Part shown: positions 17,212 to 27,330 of the stretch, piece by piece
Layout of the letters: each line of letters starts with the position of its first letter
How positions within the stretch are numbered: the first letter of the stretch is position 1
DNA from: Candidatus Lernaella stagnicola
GTDB taxonomy: Bacteria > Lernaellota > Lernaellaia > Lernaellales > Lernaellaceae
DNA: 64,000 bases
NCBI GenBank assembly: GCA_030765525.1
Contig: JAVCCK010000035.1
Coordinates: forward strand, 62,001 to 126,000
Reading direction: 5' to 3'
Position numbers and translations under genes: made by a program
Notes under the pieces: model-generated
What the model saw: only the letters and a program-made list of their open reading frames with translations
What the model was told of the DNA's origin: nothing
The model's database searches: none

Positions 17212-19035
17212 ATGGATATTTTCCCGAGAGTTTCTCAAAGTCCGGTGGATTCGCAGCGACTTGTCCGACCGGCGTATTTGTTGATTTGGGCGGTGGAAGG
17301 CGAGACTCGGTATTTCACCAATCTCGCGTCGCTGCAATACGTATCCTGCGCTGAGTGGGGGCGGGAGCTTCGTGTTGATCCGTCGCTGATTTCGGTGACG
17401 CCGCCGAAGGAACAGATGGAACTGCGCCCAAATCCGACGTTCAAGCTTGGTACGGAGGCATCGTTCTCGGTAACACACGACGACCTTCGCTTCTCGGCGC
17501 AGAAAGTGTTGGAGGGAAGTTATTGCGAACTGAGCGTCGTGGGATACGGATGCGATATGGCGCAGCGCATTGTCCTGGCACGCGGCACCGCGCAGGAGGT
17601 GCAATGGGACGAAGCGACGACGGTTTCGGCGAAAATCCGGTTTGAGGCCGAGGTGGATCAAGGTCGCATTCCCCGCAGTCGCTATTGCTGGATGCCTACG
17701 CAAAAAATCAAACCGCGAGATGTCGTAGATTACCCGGCGGTAATTTTCTCGTCGGGGGGTGTCAAACGAATCCAACTGCCGTTTGCGGAAATAAAGCGAC
17801 CGACCGAGACGCCGGATGTAGCGCGAATATTCGTCATTATTTCCGAGCAGCCGCTGCCCGTGAATGTCACTTTGGCTGACATTGAAGTGTACATTCCGTG
17901 GAAAGGTGTTTTTGAATCGATCGGTACGACTTATGTGGAGGATGCGGTGCTGGTCAACGGTGGTATTGCCGGCAACACGGAAAGCCTGATCGAGATGTTC
18001 GAACAGTATATGGGCGAGCAATTGTTGGTTGGTGCGGGCGGTTTCGACCCGGGAGAGGACTATTCGGGCGTAATATTTAACTGCCCACTTCCTCCCGATA
18101 CGCCGGAGCCGGATCCCGGTGAATTGCCGCTCGATTTCGAGTTTCCGGAATTTTACTTCACGCTTGATTGGCCGAGGCGCGAAACCGATACGATTCCTGC
18201 GGCGATTGAAACGATTATGCAGCATTACGCAAAGGTCCCCGTGCCCTTGGAACTGGACGCCGTGGCAATCGACACGGAGATTTCCGAACTCGATTTCGAA
18301 ATCGTAATCAACGAGCAGGGCACACCATTGTCCGTCGTGAACGACCGCATTTTTGCGCAGCTTCAAGCCGTGGGTTTTGTGAATCGAGGAACGCTGACGG
18401 TGTGGCTGTTGCCGCGGGAGTTGCGCCGGGGCGGACCGCATTTGCGCCGCGACCGCGAGATACTCGAAATGGCGAAGAAGCCGAAAACCACGCCGCTGGA
18501 GGATGTCGTTAACACCGTCGAGGCGTTCTACAGCCGCGCGCCCCAGGCGCCGAGGAGAAACCGGGAAGTTCATTTTGCGAATCCGGTTCTCGGAGGCTCG
18601 CAGTTGGCGTTCACGCAATGGGCGGAACTCATGGAGCGCAATCCCTTGGCGCAGGCCATCGCTACTTATCATCCGACGGTGGATGCCGGCCGGTTGCGGG
18701 AATCGCGGGGGCAGTTTTTCGAACGGCGACTACGCATTGATTGCCCGGACCTGACCAGCCAGATTTCGACGCAGCAGATAGCCTCGCGGGTTATCGAATG
18801 GTTTTCGGTTCCCGCGATTCGTGTCGCGTACCGTTTACGCCCGGAGTTCCTGAATCTACGGGTCGGCCATATTGTGATGGTCAGCGACTCAAAGTGGGGA
18901 CTCAATCGCGCTCCGTTCATCGTCGAAGCGATAACGCTGGATGTCGAAGGCCCGGTCGTGGAACTGTGGGGCGGTCGCGAAATCGCTTCCCTGTGGCATC
19001 GCATGCCGCAAAACGAAAACGACAACGACTTGTAG
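17212..19035 (+). CDS. Putative tail hub / baseplate protein
   Basis: The 607-residue protein is beta-rich and has no signal peptide. Its C-terminal part (RGQFFERRLRIDCPDLTSQI, then LRPEFLNLRVGHIVMVSDS and PFIVEAITLDVEGPVVELWG) resembles the final domain of tail hub or gene-transfer-agent baseplate proteins, in which a property such as surface orientation is described per strand. The ATG at 17212 has GGAG eight bases upstream; a GTG at 17161 in the same frame lacks this. It follows the terminator at 17021, so it may have its own promoter. The assignment rests on gene order after the tape measure and tip genes and on the C-terminal pattern; no enzymatic motif is visible. Confidence 0.5.
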   Translation: MDIFPRVSQSPVDSQRLVRPAYLLIWAVEGETRYFTNLASLQYVSCAEWGRELRVDPSLISVTPPKEQMELRPNPTFKLGTEASFSVTHDDLRFSAQKVLEGSYCELSVVGYGCDMAQRIVLARGTAQEVQWDEATTVSAKIRFEAEVDQGRIPRSRYCWMPTQKIKPRDVVDYPAVIFSSGGVKRIQLPFAEIKRPTETPDVARIFVIISEQPLPVNVTLADIEVYIPWKGVFESIGTTYVEDAVLVNGGIAGNTESLIEMFEQYMGEQLLVGAGGFDPGEDYSGVIFNCPLPPDTPEPDPGELPLDFEFPEFYFTLDWPRRETDTIPAAIETIMQHYAKVPVPLELDAVAIDTEISELDFEIVINEQGTPLSVVNDRIFAQLQAVGFVNRGTLTVWLLPRELRRGGPHLRRDREILEMAKKPKTTPLEDVVNTVEAFYSRAPQAPRRNREVHFANPVLGGSQLAFTQWAELMERNPLAQAIATYHPTVDAGRLRESRGQFFERRLRIDCPDLTSQISTQQIASRVIEWFSVPAIRVAYRLRPEFLNLRVGHIVMVSDSKWGLNRAPFIVEAITLDVEGPVVELWGGREIASLWHRMPQNENDNDL

Positions 19036-19098
19036 GGGCACTCTTTCGGTGCCGGAAACGACTTGCCTGGGATCGGGGCATCACGTATCTTGATCGGC

Positions 19099-19914
19099 AT
19101 GAAACACTTATGCATTCTCCTGACGGCGGCGGTCTTTCTGGCCGGCTTTACCGGCGTGGCGTGGGCTGAAGAGCCGATTCTGCACGGCGGTTGGGGCGGC
19201 TTCGCCATCGGCGTGCGCAGCGTCGACACGACGGATTTGAACGATTACCTCGACGAGTTGGGCATCGACGGTGTTTCATCGTTCTGGCCGACCCTGGAAT
19301 TGCAGGGACACGGCGTCGTATTCGAGCATCTGGTCGCGGGCTTTCGCGGCGGAATCTCCGCTTTCGCGGCAGAGGGCGACACCGGCGGCGTGGTCGCGTA
19401 CGGCGGTGCGTCTGATCGCGGGGCAACCGTCGATGCCGACGGCATCAACATGGACATGGCCGCCACGTACTTTCAAATCGACGTAGGCTACGCGGTGCTC
19501 AACGGCCCCCACGGATTCGGCTTTGCCTACTTGGGTTTGGGCGGTGGCGCCACGCGGATCTATTTCGAGGGCGATGTGTGGCAGGCCGGAATCGGTCCCC
19601 ATCCGAGCGAAATCGCCGCCGCAGACGCGGCGCTGTTGAAAGACGAGGGCGAAATTCGACGCAGCTATCTGTACACGCAAGTTGGTTTTAGCTACTTCTG
19701 GCCGGTCCGCTTCGCCCGCAGCCCTTACGGCGCGTTCGGGATGTTCATGCCGGGGGTCACCGCGGGTCTTAACCTGGGCTTGCTCGATTCAGGTTGGGAA
19801 TACCGTGGCGACTTGTACCGTGGCGGACCGGATCTCTCACCGACCGGCGGTTTCCTGCAAATCGAAATTGCCTTTGGTGGTGGTGTAAAGGAAGTGGAGT
19901 CGACGGACTACTAA
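19099..19914 (+). CDS. Outer-membrane beta-barrel-like exported protein
   Basis: The 271-residue protein has a signal peptide (residues 1-23, basic start, hydrophobic core LCILLTAAVFLAGFTG, then AWA before the mature start EEP). The mature part begins HGGWGGFAIGVRSVDTTDLN and continues with alternating strands and glycine/aromatic turns, ending FLQIEIAFGGG. A small outer-membrane barrel is likely. The mature start and end closely resemble the protein encoded at 19984-20676 (YGGWGGVSVGPQQIDTGDL ... DIGFGGG), so these are paralogues in convergent orientation. The ATG at 19099 is chosen because it begins the signal peptide; an upstream in-frame ATG would precede it with charged residues. Its function is not known. 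Confidence 0.75.
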   Translation: MKHLCILLTAAVFLAGFTGVAWAEEPILHGGWGGFAIGVRSVDTTDLNDYLDELGIDGVSSFWPTLELQGHGVVFEHLVAGFRGGISAFAAEGDTGGVVAYGGASDRGATVDADGINMDMAATYFQIDVGYAVLNGPHGFGFAYLGLGGGATRIYFEGDVWQAGIGPHPSEIAAADAALLKDEGEIRRSYLYTQVGFSYFWPVRFARSPYGAFGMFMPGVTAGLNLGLLDSGWEYRGDLYRGGPDLSPTGGFLQIEIAFGGGVKEVESTDY

Positions 19915-19937
19915 AGCCGGAGAATCAGGCAAAAGAA

Positions 19938-19968
19938 AAGCGGCCCATCGCAAGGGCCGCTTGTTGTT
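19938..19968. terminator. Bidirectional terminator between convergent barrel genes
   Basis: Stem AAGCGGCCC (19938-19946) pairs with GGGCCGCTT (19954-19962), followed by TTGTTGTTT on the plus side and preceded by A-rich sequence that serves as the T tract for the opposite strand. It lies between the stops at 19914 and 19984. Confidence 0.8.
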
Positions 19969-19983
19969 TAAAGGCTGCGAAAA

Positions 19984-20676
19984 TCAGACGCCGCCGCCGA
20001 AACCGATATCGAAGAGCAAGAAGAAAGTGTCGAACTTATAGGCGGGCGACCGGTTTACATCGTCGCCGTCTTCGTCCGTCCAATCTTCATCGCTAACTTC
20101 GAAGGTTGCACCCAGGTGCAGGCCGCCGACGAACAGGGCGCGTTTCGCGGCGTCCTCTTCGCTGATGTTCAGCGCGTAGAGGTATGAAAATCCCGCGACC
20201 GCATACATCCCGTTTTTATTCAGGTGGTTGGCCGTACCGAAGGCTTCAACGATTTCCGGTTGCGATTTGTCGGAGAATTCCAAGCGATGCTTGACCATTC
20301 CGAAACCGCCGAAGGGAAACAGAATCCCCCACTCGTTATTGAAAATCGAAACGCCGAGTTCGCCTTGGTAATTGTAGGAGGTCATTTCGGCGTTACTGAC
20401 CGGACCGTCCTCGACCACGTGTACGTAGTTGCCGCGTGCGCCGAGGACGACGTACTTGGCGATCACGCCGTACGCATGTCCGCCCAACACCGGCTGGAAG
20501 TCGGAAAAGTCGACGATGATCGGATACAAATTACTGGACAGATCGCCAGTGTCGATTTGTTGCGGGCCGACAGATACACCGCCCCAACCGCCGTATCGAA
20601 CGCCTTGAGCCTGCGCCATCGCCGGTATTGCCAAAAACACGACGAGCAGACACGCCCATAGAATCGAATTACGCAT
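19984..20676 (-). CDS. Outer-membrane beta-barrel-like exported protein, paralogue of 19099
   Basis: The 230-residue protein starts with a signal peptide (RNSILWACLLVVFLAIPAMA) ending in AQA and a mature start QGVRYGGWGGVSVGPQQID. The rest reads as alternating beta strands with short turns and one acidic insertion (DEDWTDEDGDD), ending LLFDIGFGGG. The ATG at 20676 has AAGGAG six bases upstream and was preferred to upstream in-frame starts. It shares the GGWGG mature start, a D-T-x-DL segment and the FGGG ending with the convergent gene at 19099, so they arose by duplication. A porin-like or structural barrel is likely; substrate unknown. Confidence 0.75.
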   Translation of the reverse strand: MRNSILWACLLVVFLAIPAMAQAQGVRYGGWGGVSVGPQQIDTGDLSSNLYPIIVDFSDFQPVLGGHAYGVIAKYVVLGARGNYVHVVEDGPVSNAEMTSYNYQGELGVSIFNNEWGILFPFGGFGMVKHRLEFSDKSQPEIVEAFGTANHLNKNGMYAVAGFSYLYALNISEEDAAKRALFVGGLHLGATFEVSDEDWTDEDGDDVNRSPAYKFDTFFLLFDIGFGGGV

Positions 20677-20817
20677 AACCCGCTCCTTACGCCAACAACA
20701 ATGTTTCATCGAAAGGTTTTGCCCTAGTTTTGCCCTAATGTTCTCCAAATGTAAGGGTTTACGAATTGAACGGCAAGCGCTTTTTGTGCAATATCCCCGA
20801 TTTGGGGTCAATTGGTG

Positions 20818-20852
20818 AAAAACGAACCGGCCAGGCGAATCGCCCGGCCGGT
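20818..20852 (-). terminator. Terminator downstream of asnS
   Basis: On the minus strand ACCGGCC-G-GGCG pairs across an ATT loop with CGCC-T-GGCCGGT, followed by TTCGTTTTT. In plus coordinates the stem halves are 20826-20837 and 20841-20852. It follows the asnS stop at 20865. Confidence 0.75.
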
Positions 20853-20864
20853 GGTTTATGCGGT

Positions 20865-22163
20865 TTAGGGGTTCAAACGTCCCATCAAGCGTGGGAAGGG
20901 GATCGTTTCCCGAATGTGCTTCAGGCCGCAGATCCAGGCCACGGTGCGCTCCAGACCGAGGCCGAAGCCGGCATGGGGAACCGAACCGAAGCGCCGGACG
21001 TCGAGGTACCACTGGAAGTGCTCCATCGGCAGATTGTGGCGCTCGATCTCCGCGATCAGATTCTCGATGTTATCCTCGCGCTCCCCGGCGCCGATGATCT
21101 CGCCGTACCCCTCGGGGCCGAGCATATCGACGCTCAGCGATAACTCGGGCCGATCGGGGTCTTTTTTCATGTAGAACGCCTTCACGGCTGCGGGATAGCG
21201 GTGGACCATCAGCGGCTTCTCAAACTGTTGGGAGAGCACGGTTTCGTCCTCGCCGCCGAAATCGTTGCCCCATTCAAAGGGATGTCCCAACTTGGCCAGC
21301 ATCTCCACGGCCTCATCGTATTGCAGGCGCGGGAAGGGGCGGACGATTTTCTCGAGCTTGCCGATGTCGCGTTCGAGTAGCTCCAGTTCGGGGCGGCGGC
21401 GTTTGAGCACTTCCTGCACGATGTACTCGACGAACTCCTCCATCAAGTCCATGTCGCCGGCCAGGTCCATGAAGGCCACTTCGGGCTCGACCATCCAGAA
21501 TTCCGTAAGGTGCCGCCGGGTCTTTGATTTCTCGGCGCGGAATGTCGGGCCGAAGCAATACACTTTGTTGAACGCTTGGCAGGCCGGTTCCATGTAGAGC
21601 TGGCCCGATTGCGACAGGTAGGCCGTATCGCCGAAGTAGTCCGTGGCGAACAGCGTGGACGTGCCTTCGCTGGCGTTGGGCGTGAAGATCGGGGCGTCGA
21701 TCAGCACAAAATCGCGGTCGTCAAGGAAATCGCGTATCGCTTTGACGATCGTATGCCGCACCCGCAAAATCGCGTGCTGCCTGGGACTGCGCAGCCATAA
21801 ATGGCGGTGATTCATCAAGAAGTCAGTGCCATGCTCTTTAAGCGTGATGGGGTATTCGTCCGTTGTTTCGGCGACGACTTTGAACTCTTTGACGCTCATT
21901 TCAACGCCCAGCGGGCTGCGCTTGTCTTCCTTGATCTCGCCGGTCAGCTCGATGCTGGATTCGTAGGGCAGGGTGTCCGCCGTCTTGAACGTGTCTTCGT
22001 CGAAATCGCCCTTGAACATGACACATTGGATGATCTGCGTGCCGTCGCGCACTTGCAGGAAATGCAACTTGCCGCTGCTGCGGCGGTTGTACAGCCAGCC
22101 GCGGAAGATCACGGTTTCACCGATGTGCTTGGCGGCGTCGCTGATTAGAACAAATTGGCTCAT
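20865..22163 (-). CDS. asnS: Asparaginyl-tRNA synthetase
   Basis: This 432-residue class II synthetase charges tRNA-Asn with asparagine. It has an N-terminal OB-fold anticodon-binding domain ([20 protein letters not shown], residues 16-35), then the catalytic core with class II motif 2 ([20 protein letters not shown]) and motif 3 ([16 protein letters not shown]) near the end. The loop sequence and [11 protein letters not shown] block distinguish it from the AspRS encoded just upstream (22260-24032). The length is normal for compact bacterial AsnRS. It is the last gene of a minus-strand group and is followed by a good terminator. The presence of a separate AsnRS suggests that Asn-tRNA need not be made only by transamidation. 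Confidence 0.97.
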   Translation of the reverse strand: MSQFVLISDAAKHIGETVIFRGWLYNRRSSGKLHFLQVRDGTQIIQCVMFKGDFDEDTFKTADTLPYESSIELTGEIKEDKRSPLGVEMSVKEFKVVAETTDEYPITLKEHGTDFLMNHRHLWLRSPRQHAILRVRHTIVKAIRDFLDDRDFVLIDAPIFTPNASEGTSTLFATDYFGDTAYLSQSGQLYMEPACQAFNKVYCFGPTFRAEKSKTRRHLTEFWMVEPEVAFMDLAGDMDLMEEFVEYIVQEVLKRRRPELELLERDIGKLEKIVRPFPRLQYDEAVEMLAKLGHPFEWGNDFGGEDETVLSQQFEKPLMVHRYPAAVKAFYMKKDPDRPELSLSVDMLGPEGYGEIIGAGEREDNIENLIAEIERHNLPMEHFQWYLDVRRFGSVPHAGFGLGLERTVAWICGLKHIRETIPFPRLMGRLNP

Positions 22164-22259
22164 GGCTCATTCCTCTTTCTTCGGAGTTGGCGCGGGGCAC
22201 ATCGTTTGTTCCGGTTTTGCCCACGAAACGATGCGCCCGCTGCGACCCGCGGCCTGCCG

Positions 22260-24032
22260 TTACTTTTTTATGCTGATGTGCAACTCGTCGAGTTGCGCCG
22301 CGTCGACTTCGCTGGGCGAGTCGGTCATCAGGCAGGCGGCCTTGGTCGTTTTCGGGAACGCAATGACGTCACGAATCGACGGTGCGCCGGTCAGCAGCAT
22401 GATGATTCGATCCAGGCCGTAGGCGATGCCGCCGTGGGGCGGCGTGCCGTAGGATAGGGCGTCGAGTAGGAAACCGAATTTTCGGCGCGCTTCCTCCTCG
22501 TCGATGCCCAGGGCCCGAAACATGGCGTTTTGCCGCTCCGGATTGTGGATCCGAACAGATCCACCGCCGATCTCGTGGCCATTCCACACCATGTCGTAGG
22601 CATTCGCGCGGGCCTTGCCCGGATCGCTCTCGAGCAAAGGCCAGTCCTCCTCTTTGGCACTGGTGAAGGGGTGGTGCATCGCGTAGTAGCGACCGTCTTC
22701 CTCGTTGTACTCCAGCAGTGGGAAATCGACGATCCACAGCAAATCTTGCCGCTTTTCGTCGATCAAGCCCAGCTTTTTGCCGATTCGCAGGCGCAACGCC
22801 CCGAGTGAATCGAGTACGACCTTGGTCGGCGCGGCGACGATAAACACCGTGTCGCCTTCCTGCGCACCGGTCGCCGCGACGATGCCGTCCTTTTCGGTAT
22901 CCGACAGGAATTTGGCCACGCCGCCGCTTAAGGAGCCTTCGGCAAATTTCAACGCAATCAGCCCCTTCGCGCCGTAGACTTTAACAAACTCTGTGAGTTC
23001 GTCGGTTTGCTTGCGGCTGAATTGGCCGGGCGCCGCGAAACCGCGCACGCTGCCGCCGTCGGCGACAGTCGACTTGAACACGCCGAATTCGCTGTTTTCA
23101 ACGATGTTGGACACGTTTTTGATTTCCAGGCCGAAACGGGTATCGGGCTTGTCGGAGCCGTAGCGGTCCAATGCGTCGGCGTAGCTTAGGCGCGGAATCG
23201 GTAATTCGATTTCCAAGCCGATGATCGCGTGAATCAATTGGGAGATCATACTTTCCATGAGGGCAAACAGATCTTCCTGATCCAGAAAACTGGTTTCGAT
23301 ATCGATCTGCGTAAACTCCGGCTGGCGCTCGGCCCGTAAATCTTCGTCGCGGAAACACTTGACGATTTGGAAATAGCGGTCAAAGCCGGCGATCATCAGC
23401 AGTTGCTTGAAAATCTGCGGGCTTTGCGGCAGAGCGAAGAAGCGGCCCGGATTCACGCGGCTGGGCACGAGGTAATCCCGCGCGCCTTCCGGTGTCGATT
23501 TGGTCAGCATCGGCGTTTCCACTTCGAGAAAACCGTTATCGGACAAGTAATTACGAATAATCTGGTACGCGCGGTGGCGCAAAAACATAATCTTCTGCGC
23601 GCCGGCGCGGCGCAGGTCCAGAAAACGCCACTTCAGGCGGACGTCCTCGGAGATTTCGGCGGCTTCGTCAATGGGTATCGGAACCGTTTTGGCCTCGTTG
23701 AGAATTTTCAGGTCGCCGGCCACAACTTCGATTTCGCCGGTCGCCATATCTTTATTTGCCTGACCTTCCGGCCGCCGGCGCACCTGACCTTGCACGGCCA
23801 GGACGAATTCGGGACGAATACTCTTCGCCTTCTCATGCAGACCGGCATCGAGTTCCGGATCAAATACGATTTGAACCAAGCCTTCGCGATCTCGCAAAGT
23901 GATGAAAATGAGCTGCCCTAAATCTCGACGTCGGTGTACCCACCCCATCAATGTGTGGGTTTGATCGGCGTGTTCGCCACGCAAATGACCACAGAAAATA
24001 GAACGTTTCCAGCTACCTAACGGTTCTCCCAT
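22260..24032 (-). CDS. aspS: Aspartyl-tRNA synthetase
   Basis: The 590-residue protein is a bacterial-type AspRS with N-terminal OB fold ([20 protein letters not shown]), motif 2 ([20 protein letters not shown]), an inserted GAD-type domain (around residues 280-420), and motif 3 ([15 protein letters not shown]) close to the C-terminus. It attaches aspartate to tRNA-Asp. The start at 24032 has GGAGG five bases upstream; the open frame extends to 24083 but that part lacks a ribosome site. It is followed 96 bases later by asnS and preceded by the sulfatase-like gene on the same strand. Whether it is discriminating cannot be decided from the sequence, although an AsnRS next to it fits a discriminating enzyme. 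Confidence 0.97.
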   Translation of the reverse strand: MGEPLGSWKRSIFCGHLRGEHADQTHTLMGWVHRRRDLGQLIFITLRDREGLVQIVFDPELDAGLHEKAKSIRPEFVLAVQGQVRRRPEGQANKDMATGEIEVVAGDLKILNEAKTVPIPIDEAAEISEDVRLKWRFLDLRRAGAQKIMFLRHRAYQIIRNYLSDNGFLEVETPMLTKSTPEGARDYLVPSRVNPGRFFALPQSPQIFKQLLMIAGFDRYFQIVKCFRDEDLRAERQPEFTQIDIETSFLDQEDLFALMESMISQLIHAIIGLEIELPIPRLSYADALDRYGSDKPDTRFGLEIKNVSNIVENSEFGVFKSTVADGGSVRGFAAPGQFSRKQTDELTEFVKVYGAKGLIALKFAEGSLSGGVAKFLSDTEKDGIVAATGAQEGDTVFIVAAPTKVVLDSLGALRLRIGKKLGLIDEKRQDLLWIVDFPLLEYNEEDGRYYAMHHPFTSAKEEDWPLLESDPGKARANAYDMVWNGHEIGGGSVRIHNPERQNAMFRALGIDEEEARRKFGFLLDALSYGTPPHGGIAYGLDRIIMLLTGAPSIRDVIAFPKTTKAACLMTDSPSEVDAAQLDELHISIKK

Positions 24033-24097
24033 GATGGCCTCCAACGGCGTAGAAAGCTCACTTTTAGCACGCTGACGAGGCAAGTCAACAAGTGGCG

Positions 24098-26152
24098 CTA
24101 ACGGATGTAGCCAAGCGAGCGCAATGCCGAGCGGGTTGCTTGGTCGAGCATCGCTCCTACAGGATTGGCCGGGCGAGTCGGCGTGGTCGCCTCGTAGGTT
24201 TTCAGCAAATCACGCAGGCGTCGGTAGTCGTCCGCGTAAGAGCAAGAGCGTTTTTTCCAACACGGGTCGGGTTGATTATTGGGCGCAAAGGCGTCGAGTT
24301 GGATCGCGCCGACCTGCAATCCGCTCAGATGTTTAGCTTGCGGCGACGCGTTGTGAAGGCTTTGGGTAGGGTAGTCCGGGAAGAAAAACTCCAGGCGTTT
24401 TGTGCGGTCGAGAATCAGCCGTCGCGGGCCGTCGATGACGGCGATCTGGTTGATCGGCACGCCGTGCATATTGGCTTGCGTCTCCAAAAACAGCGGGCGC
24501 TCTTCTTCACTAAAAAGATAGCGCAAACCGTCGCCGGGCAGGTCGACCGGCCGCGCCAGCCCGGCCAGATCGAACAGGGCGGAAGGGACGTCCAGGAGTT
24601 GCCGCGGCTGCTCGACTAGGCGGCGATCCGGCGGCTTGGGCGGCGCGACAATCAGCGGCACGTGGGTTTCCGGGTCGAAGAGGGAATAACCGTGCAGCAA
24701 CAAGCCGTGCCGGCGGAAGTGTTCGCCGTGATCGGCGGTAAAGACGATGGTCGTATCTTCGAGTCGGCCGCGGCGTTCCAACTCCGCCATCAAACGGCCG
24801 ACCTGGTCGTCGAGAAAAGCGACTTCGCCACGGTACAGCCCGCGATACGCTTTCAGAGATTTCGCGTCCGTGGTCCGCGGAACATCCAACAAATCGTTAC
24901 GGAAGGTGAAATCCGGCGGGTCCCCGTCAACATACTTTTGGCGATACGGCTCCGGCGCCGCGTAGGGCGTGTGAGGGTCCATCAGGTGGACCCAGGCGAA
25001 GAACGGACGATCCGGCGGGGCAATATCCAGCAATTCCAGAAAACGCTCGACCGCCATGTCGGCGTCATTGACCGGAATCGTCGCGGGGCACTTATAGGCC
25101 AGCGGACCGAGCCACCGTCGCCATGACGTGCCGGTCAACCACCAGGCGGCGTCGTAACTCTTGGCGGTCTCGATGAAACGATCGAAGCCCTGCATAAAAC
25201 CGAAGTAGCTTTTCAGAATCGGATTCGTGGAAACGGCGAAGGTGTGAAAGCCACCGGCGCGGAAGTACTCCGGAACGGTGATCAATTCGTTGTCCAGTAG
25301 CGAGTAGAATTCCGTCTTGCCGTGGCGGCGCGGCGACAGCCCGGTCAGCAGCGTGCCCATGGCCGGGGCGGTCCAACTGCTGACACTGAAACATTGGGTA
25401 AAGAGCGTGCCGCGGGCCGCCAGGGCGTCCAAATGCGGCGTATGATTCGCAGGATTCCCGGCGCATCCAAGTTCATCGGCGCGCAGGGTGTCGGCGACGA
25501 CCAACAACACGTTGTTGGCTTCTTGCGGGGCGTTTTTGCGGATCAGGCGATGGTCGACCGGCGCGTGGTTTTTGCGGAAGTCGGTGAGAAAAACCGTGTC
25601 GTCATGGTGCAGGCGGGACATCGACACGGTAAAAAGAAGTGTGATGACCACGAAAGCCGCCAGCGCCGCCCAGTGGACACGCCGTTCCTTTTGGCGCAGC
25701 ACGTAACGGACGATCACCCAAAGCATCAGCATGGCCAGCAACGCAAACGCGATGGAATACACGTTCAGATGACTCGTTTGGTTGCTGTAGACGACGACGG
25801 ATCGCGAGACCCATAGCGCTTGGTGACCCAGCAGAAGCGTCGCCCATGCGGCAAAGAGCTGGGTACGTCGCGGGCGTCGACCGTCGATAAACAACAGCAC
25901 GACCATGGCGATAAGCCCGGATTGCATTGCGCTCAAGGCCACCTGTTTCCATTGCACGAAAAACTCGTAGGTCGGCGCGACGAAAAAGAGGGCTGCGAGT
26001 TCCAAAGAGGTCATCGCGGCGCCGAGCAACGCACCGGTGAGAATCACTCGAACGACGACGCCATGCTCGCGGATGTTGTGTTGCAGAAAAGAGAAGAGTC
26101 GGCCGAACCGGTTTGTGCCCGCGTTACCCGTTGGCGGCTTCGCCTTGCTCAT
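24098..26152 (-). CDS. Membrane-anchored sulfatase-family protein
   Basis: The 684-residue protein has five hydrophobic segments in the first 190 residues and then an alkaline-phosphatase-superfamily domain on the outer face. Recognisable motifs are [16 protein letters not shown] (metal-binding Asp residues near residue 220) and [13 protein letters not shown] (Asp-His pair). The usual C/S-x-P-x-R nucleophile site of type I sulfatases is replaced by [14 protein letters not shown], so no formylglycine is expected; a serine or threonine nucleophile, as in phospho-ethanolamine or lipoteichoic-acid-type transferases, is possible. Its substrate is unknown. It stands between the prepilin-like gene and aspS on the minus strand. 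I would call it sulfatase-like rather than a sulfatase. Confidence 0.8.
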   Translation of the reverse strand: MSKAKPPTGNAGTNRFGRLFSFLQHNIREHGVVVRVILTGALLGAAMTSLELAALFFVAPTYEFFVQWKQVALSAMQSGLIAMVVLLFIDGRRPRRTQLFAAWATLLLGHQALWVSRSVVVYSNQTSHLNVYSIAFALLAMLMLWVIVRYVLRQKERRVHWAALAAFVVITLLFTVSMSRLHHDDTVFLTDFRKNHAPVDHRLIRKNAPQEANNVLLVVADTLRADELGCAGNPANHTPHLDALAARGTLFTQCFSVSSWTAPAMGTLLTGLSPRRHGKTEFYSLLDNELITVPEYFRAGGFHTFAVSTNPILKSYFGFMQGFDRFIETAKSYDAAWWLTGTSWRRWLGPLAYKCPATIPVNDADMAVERFLELLDIAPPDRPFFAWVHLMDPHTPYAAPEPYRQKYVDGDPPDFTFRNDLLDVPRTTDAKSLKAYRGLYRGEVAFLDDQVGRLMAELERRGRLEDTTIVFTADHGEHFRRHGLLLHGYSLFDPETHVPLIVAPPKPPDRRLVEQPRQLLDVPSALFDLAGLARPVDLPGDGLRYLFSEEERPLFLETQANMHGVPINQIAVIDGPRRLILDRTKRLEFFFPDYPTQSLHNASPQAKHLSGLQVGAIQLDAFAPNNQPDPCWKKRSCSYADDYRRLRDLLKTYEATTPTRPANPVGAMLDQATRSALRSLGYIR

Positions 26153-26197
26153 CAGGACGACGCGGCTCGGTGAGTGAAGGCAAACATGGGCGGAACC

Positions 26198-26638
26198 TCA
26201 CTCGGAGTGGTAGCGGTTGTACAAACAGTGCCACCGGCCAAAGGCGAACCAGTAGTCGATAATCGGTTGCTTTGAGGAAGCGGTGTGCAGCGGGCACAAC
26301 TGTTCGTTGGTCCACTTTTGCTGCGTGAGGTCAACGACGACGACGTCCTTTTGCGGCAGTTCGGCATTCCGGTTCGGGTTGAAAAGCACGACCATCACCG
26401 GGTGCCTTGTGTCGGGGTATTTGATCGCATAAGCGAGGGCCACGTCAAAAATCTCGCGTTGCCGCTCGAAGCAGGTGTCCCACAGAATCTTGTCAAGATT
26501 CGTTTGATTGTAGTAGCAGTTCTTGCGCTGATAGGTGTCGTAAACGTCATCGAGCGAGGAGAAATTGACAAGGGAAAGCACGACGATCACCAGGATCAGC
26601 ATGAGGTCGACAATGGTGACGCCGCGTTGGTTCATCAT
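26198..26638 (-). CDS. Prepilin-like protein with N-methylation-type leader
   Basis: The 146-residue protein begins with a short leader ending in glycine, then VTIVDLMLILVIVVLSLV: the type IV pilin/pseudopilin pattern, with the fifth mature residue as Asp instead of the usual Glu. This should be processed by a prepilin peptidase and assembled in or beside a pilus or type II secretion pseudopilus. The rest contains cysteines (CYY, DTCFE, QLCPL, RWHCLY) and a small soluble domain. Its start overlaps the stop of the zinc-finger membrane gene upstream (ATGA), so they are coupled. No other pilus genes are visible in the window. Confidence 0.7.
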   Translation of the reverse strand: MMNQRGVTIVDLMLILVIVVLSLVNFSSLDDVYDTYQRKNCYYNQTNLDKILWDTCFERQREIFDVALAYAIKYPDTRHPVMVVLFNPNRNAELPQKDVVVVDLTQQKWTNEQLCPLHTASSKQPIIDYWFAFGRWHCLYNRYHSE

Positions 26639-27270
26639 TCGGTTTTCAGCACTCCGTCGCCGGTTATGTACAAGCGCCGATACCTGAAACGATCGGCTTT
26701 CAACAAACTGAGCACGAACAATTCCTCTCCGTTGACCGGCGTGAAATTGTAGCTCTCGCTCGAACCCAACACGTTGGGCGGAGCCTCCAGGTAGTTCGGA
26801 TACAACGCTTTGATCTTTTCCGGAAACTCGCCGTCGTGGTCTTCGGCGTACGCGAATAGTTTCGCCGCGATGTAGGAAAGCTCCAAAGCCGGGTCGCCTT
26901 GCTTGGCGAACGCCGCCGGATCAAACACGGCCGGCTGCCCGGCGCGTCCCACGTAATGGCGGAAGAAGATGTGAAGGGCCACCAGCAAAATGATCGCCAC
27001 GACGAAGAAAGGGTTGATCATCGCGATTCGTGACTGTTTCGCACGCTTACGGCGCTCTCGCTGCTCGATGGCGCGGTGGCGCTTCTCGAGGTACGCGGCT
27101 TGATCCTCATCGGCGATATCGACCGCGTACTCCAGCGTGCAGGCGGGGCAGACGACGTTATCCTCGTCGTCGAAACGCATGCAGTCGCCGCAAATCGCCT
27201 TGCGGCAACTCGTGCATTCGTATATGGCGTCTTCTTCCGGGTGAAAATAGCACTTCAAAGCGTTATGCAA
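26635..27270 (-). CDS. Zinc-finger (B-box-like) single-span membrane protein
   Basis: The 211-residue protein starts with a metal-binding module (C7-x2-H10-P, then ECTSCRKAICGDC, and VVCPACTLEY), which fits a B-box or RING-like double zinc site. A basic segment with EQRERRKRAKQS is followed by one transmembrane segment (PFFVVAIILLVALHIFF, about residues 87-105). The C-terminal 100 residues are exported-side and mixed; GEFPEKIKALYPNYLEAPP resembles the short domain found in type II secretion pseudopilin-like proteins. It is translationally coupled to the prepilin-like gene. This pairing may form a small membrane complex. I cannot assign a named function. Confidence 0.65.
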   Translation of the reverse strand: MHNALKCYFHPEEDAIYECTSCRKAICGDCMRFDDEDNVVCPACTLEYAVDIADEDQAAYLEKRHRAIEQRERRKRAKQSRIAMINPFFVVAIILLVALHIFFRHYVGRAGQPAVFDPAAFAKQGDPALELSYIAAKLFAYAEDHDGEFPEKIKALYPNYLEAPPNVLGSSESYNFTPVNGEELFVLSLLKADRFRYRRLYITGDGVLKTE

Positions 27271-27330
27271 GCTCCTTCGATTTTCCGCTTATTCCACACA
27301 TCCAACTATAGGCTTACGGCGGGCGGTCGA

